A DNA stretch of 61,905 nt, taken from Oscillospiraceae bacterium. GTDB taxonomy: Bacteria; Bacillota; Clostridia; Oscillospirales; Acutalibacteraceae. Under the pieces are notes generated by a model. It did no database searches, was not told the origin of the DNA, and saw only the letters and a program-made list of their open reading frames with translations. A program made the position numbers and the translations under genes. Of the stretch, positions 27,975-37,029 are shown piece after piece (the first letter of the stretch is position 1; each line of letters starts with the position of its first letter). The stretch lies in contig WRMQ01000002.1 of assembly GCA_009777055.1 (NCBI GenBank), forward strand, positions 1 to 61,905, in the 5' to 3' direction.

Positions 27975-29463
27975 TAGAGCCGATGATCAGCGTTCCTTTT
28001 TTTGTGACGGCGAAGCCCATGCCTGTTTGCTCCGTGCGCGCGGGCTGGATACCGATGATCTTGCGGTTGCGCACATCCTCCAGCCGCAGCGGGTTGCCCT
28101 GGACATCCTCCAGCGCAAAGATATGCTCCAGGCATTCGCTGCCCAGCACGGACTGCACCACAAAGCTGGGCGGCGCGAAATACTCTATGTGCAGATAGAG
28201 GTTGCCGCTGCCCTCCGCCAGGGAGAAGACCTGACCCCGGTCGTTGGCCGCGAAGCATGGCCGCGGGGAGCTGCTTTCCGGCGCGGCGCCCCGCAGGATA
28301 TCGCGGTTGCGCAGGCCCACGGTAGCAAAGCTGAATTCCAGGGGCGCGGAGGAGCGCTTGCCCAGAAAATACGCGTTCATGACAGCCTCCTCGGGCTCCG
28401 CGCTTTCCTCGGCGCTCCCCCCGATGGGCAGCAGGCCATCCATAGACACCTGGTCCAGCAGCGCGCCGCATTCCTCCGGGGGGATCAGCTCCACCCCGGC
28501 GAGGGTGGAAACCATGGCGGGCGTCCCGGTGGGAGGCGCGGCTTCCCGGGGCGCGGGCGCCGCCTTGGGCAGCTGCCTGGTCACCTGCCGCGGGGCGCTT
28601 TCCGCCAAAGGCGCTTCGGCGATTGCCCTCGCGCTCTCGGGCTCCGGCTTCCTTTCCGGCTCAGGTACGGTTTTTTGGGGGCTGCGCGCGCGGCCGGGCC
28701 AAAGCCTTTCCCGGGCCTGCCGGCCTTTTTCCAGCAATGGACCGGCCTGCAGCGCCACGGGCGCCAGGGTCATCCGGATTTTATCCCGGAAGAGATGCCA
28801 CAGCAAAAGTCCCGCAAGGATAAACAGGATCAGCAGGATCACGATCACGTATATCCCGGCGCGGGAGGGCTTGCCGTCTTCGGCGGATTGGCTGGGGCCC
28901 CCGGGTCCGGCCGGCGTGGCCGGCGTGCCGCCAACGGCCCGCACCTGCTGGAGCTTCGCGCCGCTGTCCTGCGAAAAACCGGTGAGCGCGGTCTCCCCCG
29001 CCATCTGCAGCCGGGCGCTCACGGCGGCCCGCTGGATATCGTCGGGCTTGGTGGTCAGGGCAAAGGTGGTGCTGTTCCCCTGCTGGGAGCGCACCACGTC
29101 GAGCTGCAGCGTATCCTGCTGCCGCAGCGCCCCGGTGGTGTCGACCACAACCGCGGCATAAAAATAGTCGTTGTCATCGTTGCTGGCCACCACAAAGCGG
29201 ATCAGCGTCTCGGCGCCGTCGGACACCTTGTTGAGCGCGAGCATATAACGCTTGTCCGCCGCGACGACCAGATCCACCCTCCTCCGGTCCGCCAGAGCGT
29301 CCAGGCAGGCCTCCAGCGGCACCGTCAGCTGAAAGCTCCCCCCGCTGAGAGAATCCTCCTCCGGCCTGGTTTCGGCTGCCGTTGTGGTCTCCGCGAATGC
29401 CGCTATGGAAAAAAGGAACAGGACCATAAGAAACGCCGCAAGAACCCGGCTGAGCTTGCGCAT
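27970..29463 (-). CDS. Secreted/membrane protein with central TM and Pro-rich cytoplasmic linker
   Basis: Signal peptide, central TM (IYVIVILLILFILAGLLLWHLF), C-terminal globular region. Confidence 0.6.
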   Translation of the reverse strand: MRKLSRVLAAFLMVLFLFSIAAFAETTTAAETRPEEDSLSGGSFQLTVPLEACLDALADRRRVDLVVAADKRYMLALNKVSDGAETLIRFVVASNDDNDYFYAAVVVDTTGALRQQDTLQLDVVRSQQGNSTTFALTTKPDDIQRAAVSARLQMAGETALTGFSQDSGAKLQQVRAVGGTPATPAGPGGPSQSAEDGKPSRAGIYVIVILLILFILAGLLLWHLFRDKIRMTLAPVALQAGPLLEKGRQARERLWPGRARSPQKTVPEPERKPEPESARAIAEAPLAESAPRQVTRQLPKAAPAPREAAPPTGTPAMVSTLAGVELIPPEECGALLDQVSMDGLLPIGGSAEESAEPEEAVMNAYFLGKRSSAPLEFSFATVGLRNRDILRGAAPESSSPRPCFAANDRGQVFSLAEGSGNLYLHIEYFAPPSFVVQSVLGSECLEHIFALEDVQGNPLRLEDVRNRKIIGIQPARTEQTGMGFAVTKKGTLIIGSI

Positions 29464-29635
29464 CAGGCATCATACCTTCCTTCATTCTTTATGTATGCGT
29501 TCACACACGCACACATTTATACAAATATATTCTACCATAAACTGGCGATTTGTCAACCTCGGATTTGCCGTGCAGCTCAAAAAAATTTGCCTTGACAATT
29601 CGGCAAAGACATGCTATACTATCATACAATGGCAG

Positions 29636-29711
<76 letters not shown>

Positions 29712-29713
29712 GG

Positions 29714-29755
29714 ATGGAACCCGCAATCCACAAGGGATTGCGGGTTCCATTATCT
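29714..29755 (+). terminator. Terminator after tRNA-Ala
   Basis: ggaacccgcaatcc-acaa-gggattgcgggttcc. Confidence 0.7.
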
Positions 29756-29764
29756 TTGAAAAGC

Positions 29765-31876
29765 CTACTTCATCCAGATCCAGCCGAAGAAAACGATATA
29801 CTTGATCCAGTACCAGAGCTTCTGCCAAAAGGTTTGAGGCTGGGGGGGCGTATTGTTTTCGCCCAACTCCACAAACCCAAACAGACTGAAGTGATCCGTC
29901 TCCACCACGGCGTAATTGTCCTCGATGGTGTATTGCAGCGGCACAAAGGGATTCATCGGATCATCGGGATTGACGTAGCAGACCTGGAAGCGGGCGGGAT
30001 CGAAGTTCGCGGGCAGAGGCAGGTAGAGCTTCACCGGCGCGCTGGGCTGGATCGTGCTGCCCTCATGCCAGAGCTTGATATCATACAGCGTGAAGCCGAC
30101 AATGGGTTTGGTGAAGTAATTGGCGTACTGATAAAGCTCGACGAGCAGGCCTTCGCTGACAGTGTTGACGGTCATGGTGGTGCCGGCGGGCAGAACACCG
30201 CCTGGGTATTCCAGCTTGACATTGCTGCCGCCGGAAGTGAGCCAAGAATTTTGAACCCGGATATAGACACAACTGGGCGTGTTATCAAAATACATCCACG
30301 GCGCTTCATTGGTGTACTTATAATAATCAATGCCGCTGATTGTGATTGCGGAGGGGTACGGCGTTTTTTCTTCGGGAATGAGAATATAAGATCTTCCCGA
30401 ATCGTCTTGATAATCGTCTTGATACCAGTACCAGATATAATTGTCATCGTCCACGGTGAGCGTTCCGTTGATAATGATTGTACCGCCGTCAAAACAGAAT
30501 ACGCCGCAATGGTTCGAAGTTGCACCCACATAATTGACAGCGCCGCTGCCGTCATCATGGACGACGACGTTTCCATTCACGGTGACTTTTGCGCCGGTTT
30601 GCGCGCCTATACCGCAGTAGTCAGCGGGAATAGCCATGCTATTCGTCATGAAACCGTTTGCAGTCACATTTCCATTGATTATGATCTCAGTGCCCTCATC
30701 CATGGCATAAGCGCCAAGGCCGGCGATTACGTTGCCGTTGACTGTGATCTTTGCATGCCATGCATATAAGCCATTATTTTCACTCATGACGTCGCCGTTG
30801 ACGATCACTTCCGCACCGCTGCCTCTCGCCTCCACGCCGTAGTGTGTGTTGTCAATCACGTTGCCGTGGATCGTGACTTTTCCGCCGAAAGCGGCCATGG
30901 CACCCCATGCGCCGCCCGTCACATCACCGTTGACGGCAATCACTGTGCCGGTACCCTCGGCGTAAACGCCGGTGCTGGTGATCTTATCGTTATTGGGAGA
31001 TGCGATGACGCTGCCGGTGCTTGTGATCTGTGCGCCGCCGATTGCAAAGATGCCGTTATAGCCGGCAGTGATATTGCCAATAACCTTGATTCCTGTGCCA
31101 GCGTCCCGGGCCGAAACGCCCGTACCAAGGTTGCTGGTAATATCGCCTTCGATAGTGACCTTCCCGCCGCTATCGGCAAACGCGCCGCCATAAAGGGTTT
31201 CAATGTTGCCGCTGACCGTGATTTCGCTGCCTGCGCCGCTCGCTCTTGCGCCGCTACCACCGGTAATCTCGCCTATTACGGTTGCCTTGCCACCGTAATG
31301 CGCATCAACGCCAATCCCATGGGTGGCCGTGATGTTGCCGGTCACTGTAATCTTGCTGTCGTACATGGGAACGATCCCTTCGCCTTCGCTTGCGATATCT
31401 CCGTTGATCGTAATTTCTGAGCCGTATTCCGCGTAAACGCCCATGCTCCAGGCAAGGGTGGTCGTAATATCTCCATTGAGTACGACCTTCGCGCCATTTG
31501 TTGCCTTCACGCCGGTCTCCGCGTCCAGCAGGATGTTGAGCTTCCCGGCACTGCTTGCTTGCAGCAATGCGCCTCCATTGCTGACCTCCAGCGCGGCAAG
31601 CTCGACTGCATCGCCAGCGGTAACATCAATGGTAAGATCATAGTTGCCCAAGTCAAGATAGACCGTTTTACCGTTCACCACGACAGGCTGCGTTTCAGTA
31701 TAATTGCTGAGCATGCGGATGGTTTGGCCATCCGCCGCGGCGTCTATCGCATCCTTGAACGTGGCATACGGTGCCCCGTCCACGATTTCGCAGACTGCGC
31801 CCTCCGCATGGGTTATGAATGTGCCAATCGTAATTATCATAAGAAACGCAAAGAGAATAACGCATAGCTTTTTCAT
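29765..31876 (-). CDS. Secreted right-handed beta-helix repeat protein
   Basis: Signal peptide MKKLCVILFAFLMIITIGTFITHAEG; about 20 G.ITVNGNV/ITSxG repeats; C-terminal hydrophobic tail. Confidence 0.72.
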   Translation of the reverse strand: MKKLCVILFAFLMIITIGTFITHAEGAVCEIVDGAPYATFKDAIDAAADGQTIRMLSNYTETQPVVVNGKTVYLDLGNYDLTIDVTAGDAVELAALEVSNGGALLQASSAGKLNILLDAETGVKATNGAKVVLNGDITTTLAWSMGVYAEYGSEITINGDIASEGEGIVPMYDSKITVTGNITATHGIGVDAHYGGKATVIGEITGGSGARASGAGSEITVSGNIETLYGGAFADSGGKVTIEGDITSNLGTGVSARDAGTGIKVIGNITAGYNGIFAIGGAQITSTGSVIASPNNDKITSTGVYAEGTGTVIAVNGDVTGGAWGAMAAFGGKVTIHGNVIDNTHYGVEARGSGAEVIVNGDVMSENNGLYAWHAKITVNGNVIAGLGAYAMDEGTEIIINGNVTANGFMTNSMAIPADYCGIGAQTGAKVTVNGNVVVHDDGSGAVNYVGATSNHCGVFCFDGGTIIINGTLTVDDDNYIWYWYQDDYQDDSGRSYILIPEEKTPYPSAITISGIDYYKYTNEAPWMYFDNTPSCVYIRVQNSWLTSGGSNVKLEYPGGVLPAGTTMTVNTVSEGLLVELYQYANYFTKPIVGFTLYDIKLWHEGSTIQPSAPVKLYLPLPANFDPARFQVCYVNPDDPMNPFVPLQYTIEDNYAVVETDHFSLFGFVELGENNTPPQPQTFWQKLWYWIKYIVFFGWIWMK

Positions 31877-31899
31877 GAAGATAACCTCCCAAAAATATT

Positions 31900-33525
31900 T
31901 CAAATCAAAACATAGTCAATCCAATTGCTGATCGCGTAGCTCTCAGCAACAGAACCAGCTGCACAGCGGATCGTGACATGATCGCAGCCATCGAAGGCCC
32001 ACATGCCAATGCTGCTCACGCTGGCGGGGATGGTGATCGTGCCGAGCTGCGGATTATCCGCAAAGGCGAACTGCCCGATGGCGGTCACGCTGCTTGGCAC
32101 AGTCACGGATGTGAGGGATTTGCTTTGGAACGCGCCCATGCCTATTTCGAGGACAGCCTTGCCGTCAATGCTCGCGGGAATGCTCACTACTCCGCCGGAG
32201 CCGGTGTAGCCGGTAATGCGCAGGCCCGTGCCGGATGTCGCTGTTTGATAATATACGCCGGGGCTTGTCGTCGTGGCAGTTGTAGTGCTTGTAGTTGCGG
32301 TCGTCGTAGTGGGCTGTATCGTGGTGCTCGCCGCGCTGGATGCGGTCGAAGCGGTTATGCGCGGCGCTGATGTGGTATAGGAATATTTCGTGGCGCTTGT
32401 GGTTTCGGTTGATGCGGATGACTTTGAAGTATTCGACGCGGCGGCTGAAGTTGGAGCGGAGGAAGCATTTGCCGCGATAATGTTTTGGGTCGCGTTGCCG
32501 GTTGCTCGCGTCGCCGTGGGCAAATCATAAGCGAAGCGTGTTGGCGTTTGCGAAGTCTCCAGTGTGATTGTTTCCTGAAACGACGTTTCATCTTCCGTTG
32601 GAAGAAAGACGACCGGCAGTATGCTTTGATTCGCATAAGTCACTACGCTTGAGGTGGTGCTGATGCTTGGCTGCTCAGCTGCTTTTTTATTGTACTGATG
32701 CACCGCAATTCCTGTTGGCACAGAAACCGCAACAACCGCTGCCGCCGCAATCGCTACGATCTTCGGCACCGCAATCGCGCCGAGCTTTGCGGTCAATGTC
32801 CCGGCGGAGGCTACAACACTTCCCGCAGCAGCGGCAGTGGCGGACGCACCCACAACCGCGCCGGGCAGTATCGCCGAAAAATCCGGCAGCGGCAGCTTCC
32901 GCAGGCAGAAGATCAGCAGCGGGATCGGCGCGGCGCCGTAGAGCTTCACGCCCTTCTTTTGCAGCCGTTCCATTGCGGCGCTGATTTTGTTTCGCGCGTA
33001 ATACAGCCGGCTTTTCACGGTGCCCAGCGGCAGCTCGAGGGCCTCGGCCATTTCGCTGAGCTCCATGCCGCTGTAATAGTGCAGCAGCACGCACAGGCGC
33101 TGGTCTTCCGGCAGGCCGTCGATAATCTCCATGATTATACGGCGGGTTTCGCTCATGTCCATCGCGTCTTCGGGCAAGAATTCCGCGTCCGTTTCCGGCT
33201 GCCAGTGCAGGGGGCTATCCGCCAGATCGTCGCAGAAGAGCTCCCGCTTGCGGCTCAGAAAACGCTTGGCTGTATTGGCCACAATCTGATGCAGCCAGCG
33301 AACGAAGCATTCCGGATTTTCCAGCCTGCCCAGCTGCTCGTAGGCCTTCAGATAGCTCTCCTGGAGGATATCCAGGGCGTCTTCCTCTTTTCGGGTGAGC
33401 GACAGCGCGATGAAGAAGCAGGCATCCCGCGTGAGCAGATAAAGCTCGTTGAATGCGGCTTCGTCGCCCTGCGCGGCGGCGGGCACCAGCCGGGCGGTCT
33501 GTTCAAACAGGCGCTCATCATTCAT
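31900..33525 (-). CDS. ECF sigma factor fused to TM segment, Ser/Thr-rich linker and C-terminal BspA-like LRR (LRR_5)
   Basis: Sigma2/sigma4 (EDALDILQESYLKAYEQLGRLENPECFVRWLHQIVANTAKRF; LPEDQRLCVLLHYYSGMELSEMAEALELPLGTVKSRLYYARNKI), TM (IVAIAAAAVVAVSVPTGIAV), LRR (AVLEIGMGAFQSKSLTSVTVPSSVTAIGQFAFADNPQLGTITIPASV). Confidence 0.8.
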   Translation of the reverse strand: MNDERLFEQTARLVPAAAQGDEAAFNELYLLTRDACFFIALSLTRKEEDALDILQESYLKAYEQLGRLENPECFVRWLHQIVANTAKRFLSRKRELFCDDLADSPLHWQPETDAEFLPEDAMDMSETRRIIMEIIDGLPEDQRLCVLLHYYSGMELSEMAEALELPLGTVKSRLYYARNKISAAMERLQKKGVKLYGAAPIPLLIFCLRKLPLPDFSAILPGAVVGASATAAAAGSVVASAGTLTAKLGAIAVPKIVAIAAAAVVAVSVPTGIAVHQYNKKAAEQPSISTTSSVVTYANQSILPVVFLPTEDETSFQETITLETSQTPTRFAYDLPTATRATGNATQNIIAANASSAPTSAAASNTSKSSASTETTSATKYSYTTSAPRITASTASSAASTTIQPTTTTATTSTTTATTTSPGVYYQTATSGTGLRITGYTGSGGVVSIPASIDGKAVLEIGMGAFQSKSLTSVTVPSSVTAIGQFAFADNPQLGTITIPASVSSIGMWAFDGCDHVTIRCAAGSVAESYAISNWIDYVLI

Positions 33526-33667
33526 CTTGCTCACTCCTTTGCGCTAAAATCGCCAACGGCTCTCCTTCTGCTTGCCAACCCTTAGGCAGCAGGAGGCATA
33601 GCTCCAGCGTCAGCCGGCAGCGGCGGGCGGCTTCCTGCAGCGCGCCGCGAATCCATTGATCAAGCAT
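33518..33667 (-). CDS. Small ORF (49 aa) overlapping and upstream of the sigma-LRR gene
   Basis: ATG preceded by GGAGGTGGTTCG; stop overlaps sigma start region, suggesting translational coupling. Confidence 0.5.
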   Translation of the reverse strand: MLDQWIRGALQEAARRCRLTLELCLLLPKGWQAEGEPLAILAQRSEQDE

Positions 33668-33813
33668 CGAACCACCTCCTCAGCATAAAGACTCACGAAG
33701 ACACAAGGAGGTTTTATCTTTTTTCAATTTTTATTATAGCATGGATTTCGTATAAAGTACAGAGCGACTTGGAGTTAAGATTTTCCTGATTTTTGTTGCT
33801 ACATGCGCAAGCA

Positions 33814-33837
33814 TCGATCCCGCTATTCTCCGCCAGG
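33814..33837 (+). repeat. Copy of the tRNA-Ala 3' end (att-like direct repeat)
   Basis: tcgatcccgctattctccgccagg vs tcgatcccgctattctccaccagg at 29690-29713, 23/24 identical, direct orientation. Confidence 0.85.
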
Positions 33838-33841
33838 CAAG

Positions 33842-33880
33842 AATCCCGAAATTCCTTGATGTGAAAGGAATTTCGGGATT
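33842..33880 (+). terminator. Hairpin following the tRNA-Ala 3' copy
   Basis: aatcccgaaattcctt-gatgtga-aaggaatttcgggatt. Confidence 0.65.
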
Positions 33881-33915
33881 TAGCTTTAAGGGGAATTTTG
33901 CTTTCGTTTGCGGCT
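33867..33915 (+). repeat. Direct repeat flanking the AlbA_2 gene, copy 1
   Basis: ggaatttcgggatttagctttaaggggaattttgctttcgtttgcggct; copy 2 at 35377-35419. Confidence 0.75.
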
Positions 33916-33940
33916 GGCTGTAACGATTGCAGTGGCGCGA

Positions 33941-35245
33941 TCACCCCAACTCATACCTCACCCGTTTCCCATCTCCCACCTTCGTAATTGCCCCCTTCTC
34001 CACCAATTGCCTCAAGAGCTTCACCGCCATAGGCTGTGAAACCCCAAGCCCATCCTCCACATCCCTGCGGACAATAGATTCTTTATCGGCAAACAGGTCC
34101 ATGACATCCTGTTCCCTGCCAGTCAGCCTAGGAGGCTCGGGAGCAACCGCAGACTGTGCTTCCAAAAGGGTGTTGGGTAAGGTTATTTTAAAGGCATTGT
34201 CCGACACCTCTACCTTGGGCTGCATCGTATACCCGGCGTAATTCTTCATGATTTTCGGCATCCCAGTGCCATACGCCTCAATCAAATGCAGGCGGTAAAA
34301 CACGTTTGCCAGATTCTTGTTGCGCAGCACGGACACGCCCAGCAGCATATCTTTAATCGAAATGTTTTTCGCCAGGCCACCGAGGGATACGAACTCCACG
34401 CGGTCGTCAAAAACACTAACGAGCGCACTGCCGCCGAAGGAATAATCGCGATGTACAATCAGGTTGAGCAGGGCTTCGCGCACGGCTTCGATGGGATACT
34501 CCCGCGTGTCGATGCGCTTCAATCCGTCAAATTCGGCACGGGTACGGTTGTAGCGGTCAACGATACGGTAACAATCGCTTAATTGCGCCAGCGCGGAACC
34601 CTCAAACTCATAGCGGTCACGGAACACGGCCTTGCTGTCGCCTTCAAACACGGCTAGTTTGATGGAATAGGGGCACTGCTCCGATAGCAGCAACGCCAGG
34701 TTGCTGTATGTGCCATCCATATCGACCAAACCCAGCGTCTTATATTGCGCCTCGCCCAGTGGAATTTCAGCTTCCCGGAACTCCCTTTCCAGCGTAGTGA
34801 ATGTGAGCGCCTGGTTGAGCGAACGCAGCTCCTCATAGCTTTCGCCGTTGGTATCCTTGATCATGCGTACAATCGCGCTGTCCGTTGCCGGGACGCTAGA
34901 CGCGCCCTGCCGTACGTAAACGCCCTCGGGCCGGATACCCTTCCCGGCCAGGTAGTATGGCCGCGCGGTGCCCTGCTGCACCGTGACGAGTATAACCGCC
35001 TTGCCTTCCATGGCGATTCGCTCGCAGGTCGTGAACATCGTCACATCCGGGCGGATAGAATCGCGGATGGTGTTCGTGATTTGTAGCATCGTGCCGTCAG
35101 CGTCGGCCAAGCCAACAGGCGCACCATCATTGCTAACGCCGACATACAATTGCCCGCCGTTACTGTTGGCAAACGCCACGACGGACTTCTTGATGTCGTC
35201 TGTGTATTCCTTCTTCAGTTCGACCGTGTTTCCTTCTGTAAACAT
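33941..35245 (-). CDS. AlbA_2/Schlafen-like putative DNA-binding domain protein (RecG-like regulator family) with C-terminal HTH
   Basis: EGNTVELKKEYTDDIKKSVVAFANSNGGQLYVGVSNDGAPVGL; EYPIEAVREALLNLIVHRDYSFGGSALVSVFDDRVEFVSLGGL; C-terminal winged helix. Confidence 0.82.
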   Translation of the reverse strand: MFTEGNTVELKKEYTDDIKKSVVAFANSNGGQLYVGVSNDGAPVGLADADGTMLQITNTIRDSIRPDVTMFTTCERIAMEGKAVILVTVQQGTARPYYLAGKGIRPEGVYVRQGASSVPATDSAIVRMIKDTNGESYEELRSLNQALTFTTLEREFREAEIPLGEAQYKTLGLVDMDGTYSNLALLLSEQCPYSIKLAVFEGDSKAVFRDRYEFEGSALAQLSDCYRIVDRYNRTRAEFDGLKRIDTREYPIEAVREALLNLIVHRDYSFGGSALVSVFDDRVEFVSLGGLAKNISIKDMLLGVSVLRNKNLANVFYRLHLIEAYGTGMPKIMKNYAGYTMQPKVEVSDNAFKITLPNTLLEAQSAVAPEPPRLTGREQDVMDLFADKESIVRRDVEDGLGVSQPMAVKLLRQLVEKGAITKVGDGKRVRYELG

Positions 35246-35376
35246 GTTCTAATACCTTCTGATAGTATTCTAATACCCCGTGAAACTTGCTGATAGTATT
35301 ATAACCATTTGGGGCAAAAAAGTCAAGAAAATCTTTGCTTTATTCGGGCTTTTTTGACTGTAATTTTGACTACAAG

Positions 35377-35419
35377 GGATTTCGGGATTCAGCTTTAAGG
35401 GAAGTTTTGCTTTGCGGCT
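35377..35419 (+). repeat. Direct repeat flanking the AlbA_2 gene, copy 2
   Basis: ggatttcgggattcagctttaagggaagttttgctttgcggct. Confidence 0.75.
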
Positions 35420-35517
35420 AATTTGCATGTTGATAGATGCTAAAGCCTGAAACCTCTTTCGCGTCAAGGGGTTTCAGGCTTAAAAACACAAAAATTATGA
35501 TTGCTTTTTGCTCGTTA

Positions 35518-35591
35518 TGGAGCGGGCGATGGGAATCGAACCCACAACCTCAGCTTGGGAAGCTGATGTTTTGCCACTAAACTACGCCCGC
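35518..35591 (-). tRNA. tRNA-Gly (anticodon CCC)
   Basis: GCGGGCGTAGTTTAGTGGCAAAACATCAGCTTCCCAAGCTGAGGTTGTGGGTTCGATTCCCATCGCCCGCTCCA. Confidence 0.94.
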
Positions 35592-35673
35592 GCTTTATGT
35601 TTTTGATTATACCATAGCACGAGCAAAAACGCAAGCACTTTTTTGCGCAAATCCGAGCCGCAAATCCGAGGTA

Positions 35674-36240
35674 TCAGGGCAGCCTTAAATGCACGCATGG
35701 CCCGCACAGCTTCGGCTGCGGGCGCCCGTTCCGCAGCAGGGAGCAGGATTCGCCCCGCTGCAGGCATATGGGGGTCTCCAGCAGGCTGTGCTGCGCCGGC
35801 TCGGATTTGTTGAGCATGCTGCGCTCCAGAGCCCGCAGCCGGGCCTGCCAGCGCGCGCGGTTCCAGATTTCCAGGTGATCGCCCACGCCCATGACGGTGA
35901 GCAGGTCGCCCTGGCGGTATTCCAGCAGCTCCAGCATGGCCCGCGAAAGCTTGATCCGTCCGCTGTCGCTGGGAAAGAGCTTCGTAACGGAGGGGCCCAT
36001 CTGTTTGAAATAGGCCGTAGCCTGCCGCTTGTCGCCGGAAAAAGCGGCGCACAGCTGGGCGTTCAGCTGCACCAGCAGCTCCTCGGCGCCGTCCTCACCG
36101 CATATGTAAAGAAACTGCACGCCGAAGCCCATGAGCGCCGGCGACGGGCCCATGCGCAGATGCATCTCCTTGCGCAAAGCGGGCGGAAGCACGATTTCGC
36201 CCTCGGGGTTAACCGCGATGGAGTATCTTCCCTCAAACAT
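35674..36240 (-). CDS. MraZ-like protein (two SpoVT/AbrB-type domains) with Cys-containing C-terminal extension
   Basis: MFEGRYSIAVNPEGEIVLPPALRKEM; LFPSDSGRIKLSRAMLELLEYRQGDLLTVMGVGDHLEIWNRARW; tail C-x7-C...C-x2-C. Confidence 0.7.
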   Translation of the reverse strand: MFEGRYSIAVNPEGEIVLPPALRKEMHLRMGPSPALMGFGVQFLYICGEDGAEELLVQLNAQLCAAFSGDKRQATAYFKQMGPSVTKLFPSDSGRIKLSRAMLELLEYRQGDLLTVMGVGDHLEIWNRARWQARLRALERSMLNKSEPAQHSLLETPICLQRGESCSLLRNGRPQPKLCGPCVHLRLP

Positions 36241-36260
36241 CCTGCTCTCTCCTTCACGCT

Positions 36261-36306
36261 CAAAAGTCTAAAGTCTAAAGTCTAAAATCTAAAGTCTAAA
36301 ATCTAG
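36261..36306. repeat. 7-bp tandem repeat (aaagtct / aaaatct)
   Basis: aaaagtctaaagtctaaagtctaaaatctaaagtctaaaatcta. Confidence 0.85.
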
Positions 36307-36980
36307 AACGCGTATAGCCCGGAGGCGATCCAGGCGAAGCGCCTGCCGAACAGGCAAATGAATTTTTCCGCCGGCCGGGGGAGCGCCACGCTGCCTGTCA
36401 CCTCAAAATCCGCGAGGCTGAATTCCTTTACGCAGGCCTCGTTCGCGGCGCCGGAGCAGCACACCTGCAAAGAGCCCGGCTGGCGGCAAAGGCCCATGGG
36501 CTTCGGAAACACCCCCGGCCCGCCCGCCCGCAGGAGCGTTTCCCGCCCGCTGAGGGAAAACTGTACCAGCGCGTTGCTCTGGGGCGCGGAAAACCACAGC
36601 GCGCCGCCGTCGCTGTCGTAGGCGATGTCGAAGGCGGGCTGCTCGCGGTAAAACAGGGGAAAGGCCGCCCCGTGCTGGCCGTCCGGGCGGAACAGGTGCA
36701 GCGTGCCGTCGGCGCAGAGTATGGCGCAGCCGCCGTCGGGCAGGCGCGCCGCGCGGATGGAAAAAATCTCGCCGAAATAGTCGGCGATTCTGGAGCCCGC
36801 GCCGCCGAACTTCAGCTGCAGGTAAGCCGTTTCGGGGATGGGGCGGCTTTGCAGGGTCTCCCAGTCACATAAAAAGAAGGACGCGAAAGCGGTGCCGTCC
36901 GCCCTCGTATCCCGTTTCGCGTAGGCCAATGTCTGATCGCTCGCCGCAATATCGCGAACGCCGTCCGCCAACAGCTGCAT
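36303..36980 (-). CDS. Hypothetical protein, possible beta-propeller
   Basis: 225 aa with repeated short beta-strand-like segments. Confidence 0.45.
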   Translation of the reverse strand: MQLLADGVRDIAASDQTLAYAKRDTRADGTAFASFFLCDWETLQSRPIPETAYLQLKFGGAGSRIADYFGEIFSIRAARLPDGGCAILCADGTLHLFRPDGQHGAAFPLFYREQPAFDIAYDSDGGALWFSAPQSNALVQFSLSGRETLLRAGGPGVFPKPMGLCRQPGSLQVCCSGAANEACVKEFSLADFEVTGSVALPRPAEKFICLFGRRFAWIASGLYAF

Positions 36981-37029
36981 CTTTATCTCCGGACTATGAT
37001 GAATTGATGAATATTTATTGTGTGTTTGC

